A program made the translations under genes and the position numbers. DNA of 64,000 bases from Wuchereria bancrofti (taxonomy: Eukaryota; Nematoda; Chromadorea; Rhabditida; Onchocercidae). Where the stretch lies: assembly GCA_005281725.1 (NCBI GenBank), contig SSBO01000013.1, forward strand, positions 688,440 through 752,439, read 5' to 3'. Positions 43,642 to 57,272 of the stretch are shown here, piece after piece (the first letter of the stretch is position 1; the number at the start of each line of letters is the position of its first letter). Below the pieces are notes generated by a model. The model saw nothing but the letters and a program-made list of their open reading frames with translations, was not told the origin of the DNA and did not search any database.

Positions 43642-45088
43642 TCATAGATTATAAAATATGAATGATGCAATGACGACGACAAATAAATTAATGAAAGCAG
43701 AATGAGTAGAAGCTAAGTTACACCTATCTGTTGTACAAATACACATTCGTTCAACGGCACGAAGATCTGATCCTGGTAAATTGGATGGCGTTTCCTCGCA
43801 TAAACCAATTTGAATACCACCATCCGTCTCATTTAGGCAACCACGTTTCACTGTCGTATATCCTAAAAAATTTGAAAGAAAAAAAAATATGAGAAATAAG
43901 TAAAACATCAAGTATGTATGAATACATAGATTTACTAAAAATCTAGTAATAAAAGAATTGTTTTTTTTTTCTTAAACTGATGAATTTTGTTGGCACATGT
44001 ATGACTGCTTAGTTTTAAATTGAACTAACTTTAGATTATACGAGTTACGTTTTGACAAATTTGCCACTCAGACTTCCTCCGCTTGAAATTTGTCTTTGGT
44101 GCAAATTTTTAAATCACCGAATGGCTTGACTTAATTTAAATCAAGACTTTTGAAACAGGTATATAATATTTTTCGATCTATTTCAAACGCATAAAACTTT
44201 TTCTATTAAATATTCAATATTTCATGAAATTAATTAGCTACTTAGAATAAGCTAACCATCGGCAATAAATTCTGCTTTGTAACAATATCGCCCTTCGCAT
44301 ACATCATTACAGTTTGGACTGCTACCTGGACAATTATAGCACTCATGAAGACGATCACCTTAAAAAGAAATAAATTTAAAAGTATGAATTAAAATAAACA
44401 TCATTGTTCATATGGACGAAGATATTTATTACAAAAGCAAACATTAGCAAATAGTATTAAAAATTAAATACTAAAAATTTTGCAATAATTTTATGAAGCA
44501 AAATAAACATAATAATGAATAATTTGTTATCATTATTATAGTCAAAAAAAATAGTGAAAATTTCCCGAGAATTTTCACAGTTTAGCTACAAAACAAATAA
44601 ATCTAATTTAAAAAAAAATTTTTCTTCAAATATTCCCTAATAAGATGCATTTTGTTAATTCTCAACAAATATCTGCAAACAATTCTTTTAATATTTTTCC
44701 TCATTATAACCAAATTCGCAATGATCTCGTTTATTGTTTCAAAAACAAACAAATTATTTTTTTGCCAGGTAGATTTATAATAATAAATACAAAATTTTAT
44801 AGCAAATATGAAAGTTCTTTTGTCGTATTCTAATGAAAAACATTTTAGTTTTTAAATTGAGTAGGAATTAGAATTATTTCACTGAAAGTTGCGCTTATTG
44901 TTTTATTTATTACTCACATACAGTAGTTCGGTTAGTCGTTCAAACCTCCCATTTATTCAAAATACTCAATTTGTTCAACGTTAAGTGTCAGCAATTAACA
45001 AAACATTTAAAAATAAATAATAACCTGTTGGCTCTCCAATATTTTCAATGAATAATAATGAAATTGCCAAGAAGAGTCTATACATCAT
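43642..45088 (-). CDS. Ly6/uPAR-like protein, second version of copy B (probable assembly or haplotype duplicate)
   Basis: Exons 45088-45025, 44358-44257 and 43862-43642, 128 residues. From about 42050-43611 the sequence matches 43750-45308 at a constant offset of 1697 bases, introns included. The left end (43613 to about 43700) instead matches copy A, including the undeleted C-terminal codons. An N stands at 43612. The simplest reading is the same locus represented twice, with this version being the one continuous with the unique sequence to its right. A recent tandem duplication with gene conversion from copy A is the alternative. Confidence 0.6.
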
Positions 45089-45308
45089 TCGTGTTAATAT
45101 TAGATCAGTATTACGGATAAATTTTTAACCTGAAAAGAAAAAATGAAATTTGGAATGATTTAAATAGTTAATACTTTGAAATCGTTTTTAATTACATTAT
45201 TTTTTTAAGGAAAATAAAAAAGATACGAAGTGCTATATGTGCTTCAATAATCTTAATTTTATGAATTACCAGATGAAACTATCATATGTTAAACCAGTTA
45301 TCTCAATC

Positions 45309-48300
45309 AACCATATAATTTCATTTTAAAGGGGTAATGTTTTACTATTTATTAAAGTTTTACTATTTATGCTTTACTATTTACTATTAACAATATAGAA
45401 ATAACTTAAAAAGATTAAATTTTCATTTCAACAATTCAACATTCGTTCCCATTTCACATTAAATATAATTGTATTCTATTTTTATATGATTATTATTAAC
45501 AATAATTAAGTAAAAACAATAATTGTAAATTCTCTCAATGTAATCTAAAATTGAATGGAAGAATATAAAATGAGAAATAAGGAAGTAAATATAATGAAGA
45601 AATAAGCAATGAGCATTGCAGAAATTACAATAATGTGCCAATTGATGACCTTCCCGCTAATATCTTTCCCTTAGAGGTCAAGTATGGAAAGCTAACAGAA
45701 CAACATGGTAACATAATAGAGCAGAACTGTTGGACATCTGTGTGTCTGTGTCAACATGAAAAATCAACGGCAATGAACAGAAAGTGAAATAATCAATTTA
45801 ATTAATAATTAATAGTATAGTAGTAGTGGCAACAGAAGGAAGAAGACTAGAAGGAGGAGGAAGAGAAGAAGGAAGAGGTCAACGTTAACATCAATATGTC
45901 ATGTCAAGGTGTCATAATTCTAATTGATGAGATGTACTATTTCAAATAGGGACTATCATTGATTACAATCAGGTGGATTTCTTTTTTAATTTATGAAATT
46001 GAAATGTCTGTAATTTGTCAATAATGTGTTACTTAACCTTATAAAATAGGTAAAAGGAATATGGTTAAATGCACTCACGCAACTTTTACTGACTTATAAA
46101 CATTGTTTTCCTTTTTTCTCTCTCTCTCTCTTTATTTTCTTTCTTTTCTGAAGAAGGAAGGGGTCAACAAAAATGAAATGATTCAATCAAATGAAATAAT
46201 TACGATTTGATTATAATTCAAGCTTTGACGAATAATTTATAAAATAAGCTCTTCCTTTTTTGTAAAATTCAACTGTCTTAATTCGATTAAAATTTATTTT
46301 ATACTCAACTTTTAAAACCCAGCTGAAGGTAATTTAATTTCACAGTAATGAACATTTAGTTATCTTGTTGTTAAACGGGTAAATAATTGAAACAAAAGAA
46401 AAAAATAATCTTGAAAGGCCTTTTAGAAATTAACAGAGTAAGGGAAAAAAAGATAAAAGTAAAATAAATTCGATGAACTGTACGATAAGTACGCATTAAT
46501 GGAAATTTATTTCTTCTCAGTGATGTGTAAACTTCTCAGTGATTTGTTACTGAATTAGATTGAATTGAAAGTAATTATTACAAATTTCTTGAATTTTTTA
46601 AAAAGATCCTTTTTTCTTTTTTATTTATTCACTTTAATATATTTTCAAACATATCTATGCTATCTCGGAAAAAAAGGAAAAATTAATATTGTTTGATGGA
46701 ATAACAAATAATTACACTGAATAGAAAATTGATGAATTAATTGATTGATAGCTTTAATTTGTTATTTTGGTTAATGACTAATTTATTATTTACTTCCTAA
46801 TTTGTCGATATTTTTTATCACTCATTTTGAAGTTTATAATTATCATTTTTTATTTATGCTAAGCTATTCTCATTTCCTTAATAAATTTAACTCATTTCAA
46901 AAAATTAGAGGAAAAAATTTGTGTAAAATTTGATTGTCTGAAAAAACTTAAACATTCATTGTTTAAAAGTGTTTTTTCCTTAATCTTTTAACATGACAAT
47001 AATGTCATACCTATTAATTGCTGAAAATTAGCCATTTCGATCATTTAATCAACAAATTGAATGAAATAAATTGGGAAATTATTGCATAAAAAATGTAAAG
47101 AGAAGATTGCAAAGTGCATAAGCAAGCTTTTTCGACAAATAAATATATTTGTAACTGTTGGATACCGACGATATAAACCAGATATTAAAAATGTTGACAT
47201 AAATGATTCATTTTTAAATTTATAGAAATGATAGATGACTTCCGCTTATCTTTTTCTTTTCTTATTATTTATTACAATTGTTTCATTAGCTCAATGAGAT
47301 CAGATATTTGCTTATTTTTTACTGAAAAGATAGTGCTAAAAATGATAATTTCTATCTGTTAATTATCCGAAATAAAATTTAATAACACGCATAAGTTGAG
47401 GTCGCTCAAAAAAAAATAAATTAATGAATGGAAAAAGATAAATTGGCAGGAAAAAATGGAATATTATTTAGAAACTATACAAAAAACAGAATGAAATTAT
47501 TTTTCAATTTTTTAATTCCTAAATTTTTTTAAATCCAAATCATGAAAATTTGAAAACAAGTGCTAAAACGGCTATACAATAATATAATTCACAAATGAAA
47601 TAGGAAAAATGACGGAGAGAAGAAAAAACGATGAGCAAATACAAATAAGTGATCTGTATAAAAGATAACAATTAAAAAAAAATCAAATGATTCATTAACT
47701 CATCCATCTATCATCAAACAAAATTTAAACGAAAAAAGTTTGATTATAAAAGTAGCAATTCAAATTCCTTTTTATTTTTCATTCACCTATCTTATTAATA
47801 TATTTTTTGAATGTAATAATGTTTAATTAAAATGAGTGGAAATTTTTGAATTCTAATGTAATATTTTTATTGGACAATATTTGATGAAAAGAAACACTGC
47901 AAAATTTAAGAGAGAAAAGGGAAAAAATCTAATTAAAATGTAAAAAAAAAGTGAAATGAAAATTTCATTTTCAAAAGGAAAATACGTATATATAATTGCT
48001 GTACTAAATAACTAATATTTGAAGTACATATAAGTGAAGATAAATTCAACAAATTCTTTTGTTTTCGTTTTTTCCCTTTCTTCTAACATTCATTTATTAT
48101 AAGTAAATAAATATGAACTTCTTTCTTCAGGAAAATTTCACTGTGTTAAAATTTTGACATTTCCAAGCGAAAAATTATCCCATCAAACAAGATAATGAAG
48201 AATTTGATAACAGCCAATGAAAGCTTCTTTTTCCTTTACTTGAAAAATATTTCAGTATCATCAAAATTAGCAGAAGAAAGAGCTAGATAAACACTTTGTG

Positions 48301-49252
48301 CTATTCATATGTCAATTCTTTCCTCTCTTCATTTTAACTATTCATTAAATAGCTATTTCATTCCTATACTATATATTATTGTAAAAAATTTGATTTGCTA
48401 TAATACTGACTAACTGATTTGCACAAAATCATGGTATCCTTAGATGTATTCCGCATTATATTATGCAGTTTGATAACGGCTTATTCAAAAACAAAAAATT
48501 CCTAAAATTAAATAAAATTTGCAAATAAATCGCAATAACAGCAATGAAATATGAGACGTGCAGCATTCATAATTCGGAAAAGGAAATAGAAATAAGAAAA
48601 TCAGAATCAGAAAAAAATATATTTTTTTTTAATATACAATGACATGAAATTTTCAAAACAAATAAAATAAAACTTTTTCCTATCATCAATAAACCGAGAA
48701 ATTCAATCCTTTATCTATACAGAATCATCTAAAACTTAAGACTATACATTATCTGTTATTATAAATATATTTGGCTAAAAAAGTTAACCTAGCAATTGTA
48801 ATATGGAATACTAGACATAACATAAATCCTTTAACAACTGCCATTATTACCACGACAATTTTTTCTTCATATTTCATTTCATTAAAATTCTTACTTTCAA
48901 TGCTTCTTACCATTTCGGCCACTTTTCTTTTCTATTATCATCTGAATGGTAAGTCATAAAACGAACAATTGTTCTAGAAAGAATAAGCAAGCCAAGCATG
49001 GACAGGTTTCAATAGCGTAAAAATTGGTAGCCATATTCAAGCCAAAACTATAAGATGCAGAGATGAATAATACAAAATATTTAAAATATTTTAAAAAATA
49101 TATCATATGTATCAATCATCCTGCTACACAATTTTTTTATAGAACTCAACGATGCAGGAGAAAAAAAAATAAAGGAGAAATTCCTACAATAGGGGAACAA
49201 ACGTATTAAAAATTAAAGAACTGAAAAAGAGAAAATGCATTTTGAGGATTCT
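45309..49252. other. Unique intergenic region
   Basis: No gene supported. Contents: a purine-rich GGAAGAAG-type tract at about 45833-45880, a short TC dinucleotide run at about 46119-46132, and otherwise A/T-rich sequence. It separates the Ly6 array from the E2F gene. Confidence 0.4.
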
Positions 49253-49582
49253 TCAGCACAATTTAAATAAATTCGAGAATAAAATAACACAAATGCACTG
49301 ACGCATTCCTACAACAGTAAGCATCGAAGGCAAAATAAATTATTATACAGAATGATTTTTTTACGATTCAAAAATGATTTCTCGTTTTTTTTACAAAATA
49401 CTGATTCTTTCTAAGATCACTTATTGAACTGAACAAAATAACGTTGTCAAAATTACAAGAAAAAAAAAAAGAAAATATTTACCGGTACATAGAGAAATAT
49501 TGAATTTAGCACAGCAATTTCATGCTTGTACTGTTACTAAAACAGTAACTGCACATATTATAAACAATCGCATATTCATCAT
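49253..49582 (-). CDS. Possible small cysteine-rich secreted peptide gene with in-frame TGA
   Basis: On the minus strand an ATG at 49582 opens a typical signal sequence beginning MMNMRLFIICAV, 20 codons long, followed at once by TGA (49522-49520). The same frame continues open with a Cys-Cys pair and another Cys up to a GTAAAT donor (exon end 49483, phase 1). A TTGTAG acceptor gives a second open stretch from 49308, phase 1, with three more cysteines and a stop at 49253. Read through the TGA, it would be a six-cysteine secreted peptide of about 50 residues. The TGA may be a disabling mutation, a sequence error, or evidence that the pattern is chance. I do not recognise a family. Treat as hypothetical. 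Confidence 0.25.
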
Positions 49583-49820
49583 GCACCCACTACGCACAAT
49601 ATATCTTATAAAACACATTTCTTCAATTATTTGCGAACGAATCGCTAACTGATCTCTCTTCTCCATTCCTTCTCCCTTATCGGGAAAGTATTTTAAAGTA
49701 AAACGTTAGACCTAAATACTTTAGAAAAAAGATTAAAAATCCATTAAATTGTGCATGCAAAGCAAGCAAAGATGCACAGTAAAGAGATCATATTTAAAGA
49801 AGCCATACATAAAATATGAA

Positions 49821-52800
49821 TTACGGCCAATCGTATAAAGTTTGAATTGATTCCTGCTCACCAATACTATACATATACGGTTCACTTTCATCCACCGGAT
49901 CCAAACTTAGCAAACCATATGAATTTGCTGCTGTTTCCTCGGTATTTGAGACTACAAAAGGATTTATAAAAAGAGAAGTGAAGTTAAACAAAGAGTATTC
50001 CCAGTATATGAAACATTATAAATAAGGAAAATGAATACATTACAGAGAAAACATTAGCTACACTCTCAGAAATAACTAAAAATGCAAACAGTTTGAATTA
50101 ACTAATTTACTAAGAACACACTTGGAACAAGTAACTAATTGATCTGAAGATACTATATATGCCAGAAAATAAAGATACGAAATATGAACAAACAAATAAT
50201 AAAATGAACGGAATTATGTGAGTGAACCCAACAAAATGTCTAATGATGTAATAGTAATAACTGATCGTGCAAAAATAGAAATAATGCATAACTCACCTGC
50301 TTGCTGCGAAGGACCTTCAACAACCATTTTCAGTGGAGAGGTATGTAAATTTGCTGGAGCGTAGAAATTGCTCAATGTATTAACGGGTAAAATATTGGCG
50401 TTATTGTCATTACTGGCTGAAAGCAATAATCAAAATGACCGATACACTTTAAAAAATATCTATGGAACTACATAAAAAAAAAAGCTTCAAAAAGGAAAAT
50501 AATGAAATAAAAAAGTTGTAAACTTACGTCCTGGAATTGGCACTTGTTGTGCATCTCTACTGATTTCTTGAAATACATTGTTTGTCGACTGCTCAGACCA
50601 ATTTGGCTCTTCTTGTACCAAGACGTCATGTGGTTCTTCTTTCTGAAAAATAAATCACACTACATGAAGTTCCTAAATACATAACAAAACGGCCTTCGAT
50701 GAAACAATGTAATTTGCCAGTGAATAATTTCAAACGAAGTAGAATAACTGATTACTATAGGACTGATATATTCAACGGCTTCCAAGACAGAAATAAAATA
50801 TCATATTTTCTATTTCTGAGATATTTCCCAAATGAAGCTAATATATATTACGGATAAAGATGAAATGCAATCAAAACAGTTTATTTTTTTAGACTTAAAA
50901 TTCAATAACTGTTCTTGATTTTAATAAATTATGCATAGCACTGAAAAATGTGTTGATATCGTTTGTCGTTTGGACTCCAATAGTAACTACTATTTCAATA
51001 GTCATGCTAATTTTGAATTTTCAATATATCATATTGAATTTTGAAGTTTTTTTTCCACACTGTAATGCGAATGAAACGATTTTGTATTCAAACAGAAACA
51101 TTTGAATGCAAAAGAATCATAAACCGAAACGGGAGGAATCCAACTATGGAGTATTAATATTAGGAAAAAGTGGAGAGAGAAAATAAATCCTCAGAACAGT
51201 AATAAAATTACCTGCATCTCAAACTGTTCGCTTTTTGGTGAAAGATGTGGGCAAAGATAGGCCTCTAGTGCTTCCTTTTGCGAATTCCTGATCATTATTT
51301 CGAATTTCTGCAATAATCATACGTTAAACTGATAATGATTATGAAAATGTATTTGTAATTAATAAAATTCCAAAATTTTAGTATTATAAAAAGATTACTC
51401 CAGTTTCCACTGGATCTGTTACATCGATGGACGAGTATGAATCTTTAGGAGCTTTGATTGCTATCAATGTCTGATCAGACATTCCCGGCAACATGCGAAG
51501 ATCGGCGTATTTCACATAACTGCAACAAACTGATAAAAACAATATGCAATAATTTGAAAGGTTGAAAAGAAGTGAAACTGATTTATCAGAGCTCAGTACA
51601 TAGTCATTTCCCAATATAACGTGAAACAAAATATCTATGGTACTTTCGAATATACCTGTAGACTCGATCGGTTGGATCTTCTTTAGCTAATTTCAGTGCA
51701 TTCTCAATACTTGTAATCAATTCATCCAATGATTGTTCATATTTATCTAAACTTTTAGTCTCCTCTTTAAGTCTCTGTGCTTCAATTCCACGTGAACCAA
51801 TTTCATCATTACTCCTGAAATTTGTGTTTCCAAGCAGGTAATTTACAAAGGATTGAAACGATATGCATTACTAGACAAACCTTAGTCTCTTTTTAGTCTC
51901 GTTTTACAACTTAAGTCCCCAGGCTCATATTCCAAATTAGCTTCTAATGAAGCTAGTGAAGAGGATGACAGTTTTTTCACAAGAACACTATTAGCAGTCT
52001 CCAAAAATGTATTCAAATTTCAAAGTTAAGTTATAAAGGTTTTAAAATTAAAAAAAAAATTAAGGTTTTAAAAATTGAATGATTTTTAAAATGAATCATT
52101 CATTATAATGTTCAACAACGCACAATCAAAAATCGCTCAAATCTCTCCCTCATTTTCAATCTTTTGATGTCATACCATTATTCTGATCTAATTTCACAAT
52201 AAAGTATTTGCCTTATTTTCATTACTTTCATAAGGAAAGAAGGTAGAAATGCATATATTTCAAACCATTAAAATACTTACTTCCATCGTATACTGTTCTT
52301 TCCCATTTTTTCAATCATATCAATTCCTTCCAGCACATTCGTTATATCATAAAGACGTCGCTTCTGCACGCCTAACCGCGTAGCTGCTTCATTCAGATTC
52401 AATAACTGCAAATAAGATGCAAAAAATACTCATAAATATGATTCAAAATCAGCCAGGCTGAGCACTTTGTACTTTCAAATGTCATATTAAGCCTTAACGG
52501 TGACAGTTGTTTAACAGATGTCAACAACGAAAACACTCGTTGAAGAAAAGCAAACAGCAATAAAAGGGATTATAAAAGTTAAAGCAAAAAACATGAGAGA
52601 AAGCTCACTCCATCTTCATTAGCTTGAGGTTGCAATTGCATGAATTTTTTCGTCAAAACTAACAATGAATTGTCAACACGACAATTCAGCGGTCCAAATT
52701 GAGCGGCAGACAACGTTTCACCTGTAACTGTTGAAAATGAAGTATTTAAACACTTCTATAGTAATTGTGCTAATATTAATTGTACAATACAATAAATCAG

Positions 52801-55620
52801 TTTTGACCTACAAGTTATGTCTATAAGTTGGATGTCTCCCCAATTTAAGATAAAAATAAAGGTAAAAATAAACCTTACTTCAGTTCTTATCTAATACTTA
52901 ATACAACTCACTCGGCATTGGCATTGAATATGAACATGGAAGCAAATTTTTCCATGACCGTTCAGGTGTTCTCAAATAAGAACTACTGAAGGGAGGCTTG
53001 AACTGATAAGTATCTGAACGACTCGATAATTTACTATAAGAATATTGCTTCTTATTATCACTTAGATTTGATGAAGCTTTCCACATAATATCATAATATT
53101 ATATTAGCAACACAAATAAGATACAGCACCAATAGCGACAAATACAGCACACATGAACTGCTCAACCGAAGTGGCTCAGCACAATCGATCACTGAGAAAA
53201 CTTGGGGAAATAGTCCTAACAATACTAGATGTGAAGTCTGAAGTTGTTTACCTGATGTGACATTACCCATTCTCTAATAGCTTATTATTTCCAAATGAAG
53301 GGACTGATTCGTTGTTGTGCACATACATATTACATACACAAATAAGTGAACACTTATAGGCATTATTTCTTAAGATTGTTCTCTCTCCTCTCCCTTTCTC
53401 TGCTTACGTAATGCATAAAACTAGCAAAACAGTGACAATAAGTGATACAGGACACAAAAAACCAAAATTTCTTACCTGCATATCTCTTCCGACTACTTGT
53501 AGGTCGAGGATGAGACTCTAAAAAGACACATTTATTTTTTCTGAGTTTCATGGTAGATATATGGAAATTTCGAGCATTAAAAATCATATGAAATGGAGTA
53601 TGGACATAAAAACTATCTGACCTTTGACCAGTTATATATGTACCGATAAAATCTTGTTTTGAGCAAAGAATTCTGCGAATAGTAATTACTTCAGTGCTTG
53701 GAGAGGAACTAATTATGGTGATTCACTTTGTGTTACTTATTCTGTCTACTTATCTGTATCAAAACTTGACAGATTAAATTCTTTTCTGCAACTTACCACA
53801 TTTCGATTGATGTAAAGCTTGTGAACTGGAAGAATCCTGTGAATCAGTATACCGTAGATTCGCAGAATTTGGTTCTGGGTTTCCGACAGCTGCTGCAGTC
53901 GTCATATCCGATTTTCGCCTCTGAAAAATGAAAAAAGTGGTCTTTGACGTTCCTAAAAAGGAAAGTAAAAATGGTTTCCACAGTCACTAAAAAAGTAGTT
54001 TCCGCATTATCTTCATCAATCTGCCCTAATTAATCTGGTAGTTCTCCAATAATTTCTAAAATATGTATAAAATTTCTTTTTGAATACTATATTTGAAATT
54101 TGAAAATTATACTTTTGACTTTGTACTTGTTTTTTGCGAAGTGTTTTGGTAATGGTCAGAATTGGATATATAATCACTATTCCATCCCCCGTAATTGTTA
54201 ACTGAACAACTATTTTGACCATCCGCTGACGATGGCATGAAAGACGAAGGCATTGCAGCTAGATCGTTTGTCCATAAACCACCTTCAATCCTTCCATTTC
54301 TTTAACAAAAATTTTATAGAACCTTTATTTCTGATATAATTTAGAAGATCTTTAGATAAGAAAAGTCATCGATTCTCATCCAACACTAACTCCTTTGTTA
54401 ACTATTCTACTGTTTTAGTACATATTTTATACAGCATGAAAATTATATTTATTGATCAAAATAATAGGAATTGAAAATATAACGAAAATAATAATGGGAA
54501 GTATTTCGGTAACTATAAAGAGATGAGCATTCAATAAAAGTTCATATATTTCTACATATGCTACAATGCAATTATTTAAAAAAAATTGCTTTAATTATGA
54601 GAGTATTTTGAAGTCAGACAAGATAAAATCTCGCTAAATGGGTAAAATAAATATATATTCACATAACCTAAAAAGCAAAAATAGACTTATAATTTCTTTT
54701 AGGCATATAAATATGAAACCTTAATATTTCACTGCTCTTAGAGGAAGAAATAGACGACGACATAATAATACAATTTAACTAAATGATTCATTAGAATCGT
54801 GATTTACGAATTTGATTCCATTTTGCTAATTCATCTAGGAAATAATTCTCATTCATCTTTCTTTCATTTTCTTCCGTATATCAAAGAAAAAAAAACAAAA
54901 CAGAACGAAAAAAAAGTATGTTCATAGACGATTATGATTAGCTTTGTTACTGTATCTACATTTTCAAATATTTTTGAATCATTAGCTGTAGAAATGATTG
55001 TTTAATTGATACAAGAAACATAAACTTATCCTTTTTTCAACATAAATTTTAGAAATTTGGTAGAAATAAATTTGATTGATATCTTAATAGCTAGTTATGT
55101 TGCAATGGAAAAAGCGAAAAGGAAATAACAAATGAACGAAAGGCACAAGTTTCTTGTAATATAAATTATCATCACTTACCTTACATTCATTCCGGAATCT
55201 TCATTAAGCTTCTGTCCAGTGACCGGACTGTTCAAAGCAGTACTTTTTGCCTATAAAATGATCTTGTTGTGAATTTTCTCGTGTTGAAAATTAAACCATT
55301 CTTTGATCATTTCGTTCAAAGAAAATCAGCTAATGTTCCGTCATTAAACTCTCAATGGTATATTTTATAACAAATCTCAAAAATACAAATTTCTTAAAAA
55401 TCTCTTCTAGTGTTTACTTCCTTCACTGAATTCCCTCATAAAACAAGATAATACCGGTAATTTCTACCTTTATAGGAATGTTAGAAAAAAATATAAAAAA
55501 ATAAAATACTTCTAAACTCAAGCTTGTTACGTTGTTTACAGTAATCGATAAATTACTCGAAAGATGTTCAGTGAAATAATGCTGATGTAACGATGGCTGA
55601 GTTGAACTTGCAGCTGCCAT
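49821..55620 (-). CDS. E2F transcription factor (E2F1-6 type, RB-binding)
   Basis: Thirteen exons join in phase: 55620-55510, 55250-55180, 54299-54113, 53920-53797, 53517-53476, 52721-52609, 52405-52281, 51814-51656, 51519-51399, 51307-51212, 50642-50528, 50416-50297 and 49951-49821; 504 residues. A long Ser/Asn-rich N terminus (about 1-178) is followed by a winged-helix DNA-binding domain (about 190-258) with [15 protein letters not shown] at 229-243, containing the RRxYDI DNA contact motif. Then come a dimerisation coiled coil (259-310), a marked box ([10 protein letters not shown] and EALEAYLCP) and a C-terminal RB-pocket box [17 protein letters not shown] at the very end. It would bind E2F sites with a DP partner and be restrained by an RB protein, controlling S-phase genes. 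One E2F with both DNA-binding and RB boxes matches the C. elegans EFL-1 situation. Alternative first exons are listed separately. Confidence 0.92.
51882..52001 (-). other. Open 40-codon stretch in an E2F intron
   Basis: Between E2F exons 7 and 8 the minus strand has an uninterrupted, less AT-rich frame ending in a stop at 51882, with Ser/Leu-rich content. No acceptor fits the phase 2 end of exon 7, so I do not include it in the gene. It could be a rarely used exon or chance. Confidence 0.2.
52912..53086 (-). CDS. Alternative E2F exon, start MWKASS
   Basis: An open stretch from ATG at 53086 to a GTGAGT donor after 52912 ends in phase 1, exactly what the DNA-binding exon at 52721 needs. It encodes about 58 residues rich in Ser and Tyr. 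It could be an alternative first exon from an internal promoter, or an internal cassette exon using an AAAG acceptor after the second codon, since the upstream exon also ends in phase 1. Either way it replaces or extends the region just before the DNA-binding domain. Confidence 0.5.
53252..53270 (-). CDS. Possible short alternative E2F first exon, start MGNVTS
   Basis: ATG at 53270 opens six codons (MGNVTS) plus one base before a GTAAAC donor at 53251. Phase 1 again matches the exon at 52721. The short product would lack the long N terminus but keep the full DNA-binding domain. MGxxxS resembles an N-myristoylation signal, which would be odd for a transcription factor. With only 19 bases this may be chance. 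Confidence 0.3.
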
Positions 55621-56351
55621 GCGTCTATAAACCTTACTAATAATTCATTAATTATTGTAAGTCACCTCATTAGAAGCTGAAATTTTATAAAAAATTTCTA
55701 GTTTTATATGATGCAAAGCAAGACACGCTTTATAAACGTCTAAGGTATGTGGAAAAATTTAAGTGAAATAATTCTTTACTCTTAATCTCTGAAAATTTCC
55801 AGTAATTTTTCCAAAGAATATGTTATAAATAGTATCTAATTCCTTACATTTATTTCCAAATGATACAACTTTTTCTTCAAATAATATTTCCTTTTACCTA
55901 TAACAATTATGTCGAAATTTTCATGTATCATGGGATTAGGAAAGGAAAATGGAATTAGGAAAATGATTAATCAATATTAAATTCGATTCATTCGTTGCAT
56001 GATTTACTGAGAGGAGAATGGTCAAGAAGTATCCTAAGAGTAACTAATAATCAACTTAGGCAAAAAAGATATACAATATCAATTGATATTATTCAAGATA
56101 TATCAGTAATCTCATCAATCATTTAATGTCATCATTCTTTTATAAACATCAAATAAGTATTTCAATTTGAATTTGAAATCTGTTAACATAAATAATCAAT
56201 GCATTTAAACGTAACACATACCAATAAATGAAAAATGAATGAACAATAAAATATAAACGTGAAACAGTAGTAAGTGATAATATCTAATGAAATTTTCATC
56301 AATAATTGAACAACACAACAATCGACATAGATACATACGCATGAAAGTGAA

Positions 56352-56393
56352 ATAATCCTAAAATAATTTCAGCAGTATTAATTTTAGGATTAT
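56352..56393. repeat. Perfect 13-base inverted repeat with 16-base loop
   Basis: Arms 56352-56364 and 56381-56393, core AATCCTAAAAT/ATTTTAGGATT. Upstream of E2F. It could form a hairpin; no known element recognised. Confidence 0.5.
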
Positions 56394-57201
56394 ATCAACA
56401 AACACATATACACATATAACCCGACATGAATGAAATTAAACATAAACACTTACTTCAATTAATTAATAAAATAGATCTATCATTAAAGGGTAGCATAAGT
56501 CATTACCGGATATTAACCATCTGCTGCAATTAGTTTTTAGAAAAATCCCTCACATCAACTTTGAAAAAGCGACAAATTCATTTATCCACATGATTAAAGT
56601 ATGATGATCATAGTTTGCTGATAAAATACTAACACTATATTTGTCATTTGTCAACAAATGAAAGAACACGAAAGAAAAAAAGCAAATATTACACTTTAAA
56701 TTTCAAAAGAACATAACTGTAAATAGTTTCTTTTTTTATTCTAAAATCAATTGATAATAATAATGATAAGCGATGGTTAATGGTAGTAATCTTCTAATCA
56801 ACAGTAATAGTTAATAGCTAAATATGGGATATGCATAAGATATGTTGATAAGATGAACGATATCACCTGTTTTAGAATAAACATCAATCTGTTACAATAG
56901 TACTTCCATTTTATCAGTTTGTTCCCTTTACCTTTAAGATTTATCTCAAAATGATAAGGTACCATCAAAGTGATCAGGATACTGAATGGAAGTAATCGTT
57001 ATAGGACCTGTTGCAGGGATAATTTCAATGTGAACAGCTCACCTTCCTCAGTATCCTTCAAAGTGGGTGGTAGTAGTATTAGTAAGGAAGTAGCTCATTG
57101 AACCGAAATTGTCAACGGATGCCAAAATGCACCTAAAACTAACCCTTTCCGTCCTTCTGGGATACGATCGATTCCATTACGCCCTTCTCTCAGGAATAGT
57201 G

Positions 57202-57272
57202 TAGTGTACATACATACACATACATACACACCCAAACACACGGACATACACACATACACATACACAAAAGAG
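57202..57272. repeat. CA/TACA-rich microsatellite
   Basis: Degenerate run of ACATACACA-type units, upstream of E2F. Likely polymorphic. Confidence 0.6.

Noticed and set aside
42948..44833. 62-codon plus-strand frame present twice
   Set aside because: It is intronic to the Ly6 gene and appears twice only because of the duplicated block; copy A lacks an equivalent intact frame.
49253..49582. Selenocysteine at the in-frame TGA of the cysteine-rich frame
   Set aside because: No SECIS-like element was recognised downstream, and a TGA directly after a signal peptide is better explained by mutation, error or chance.
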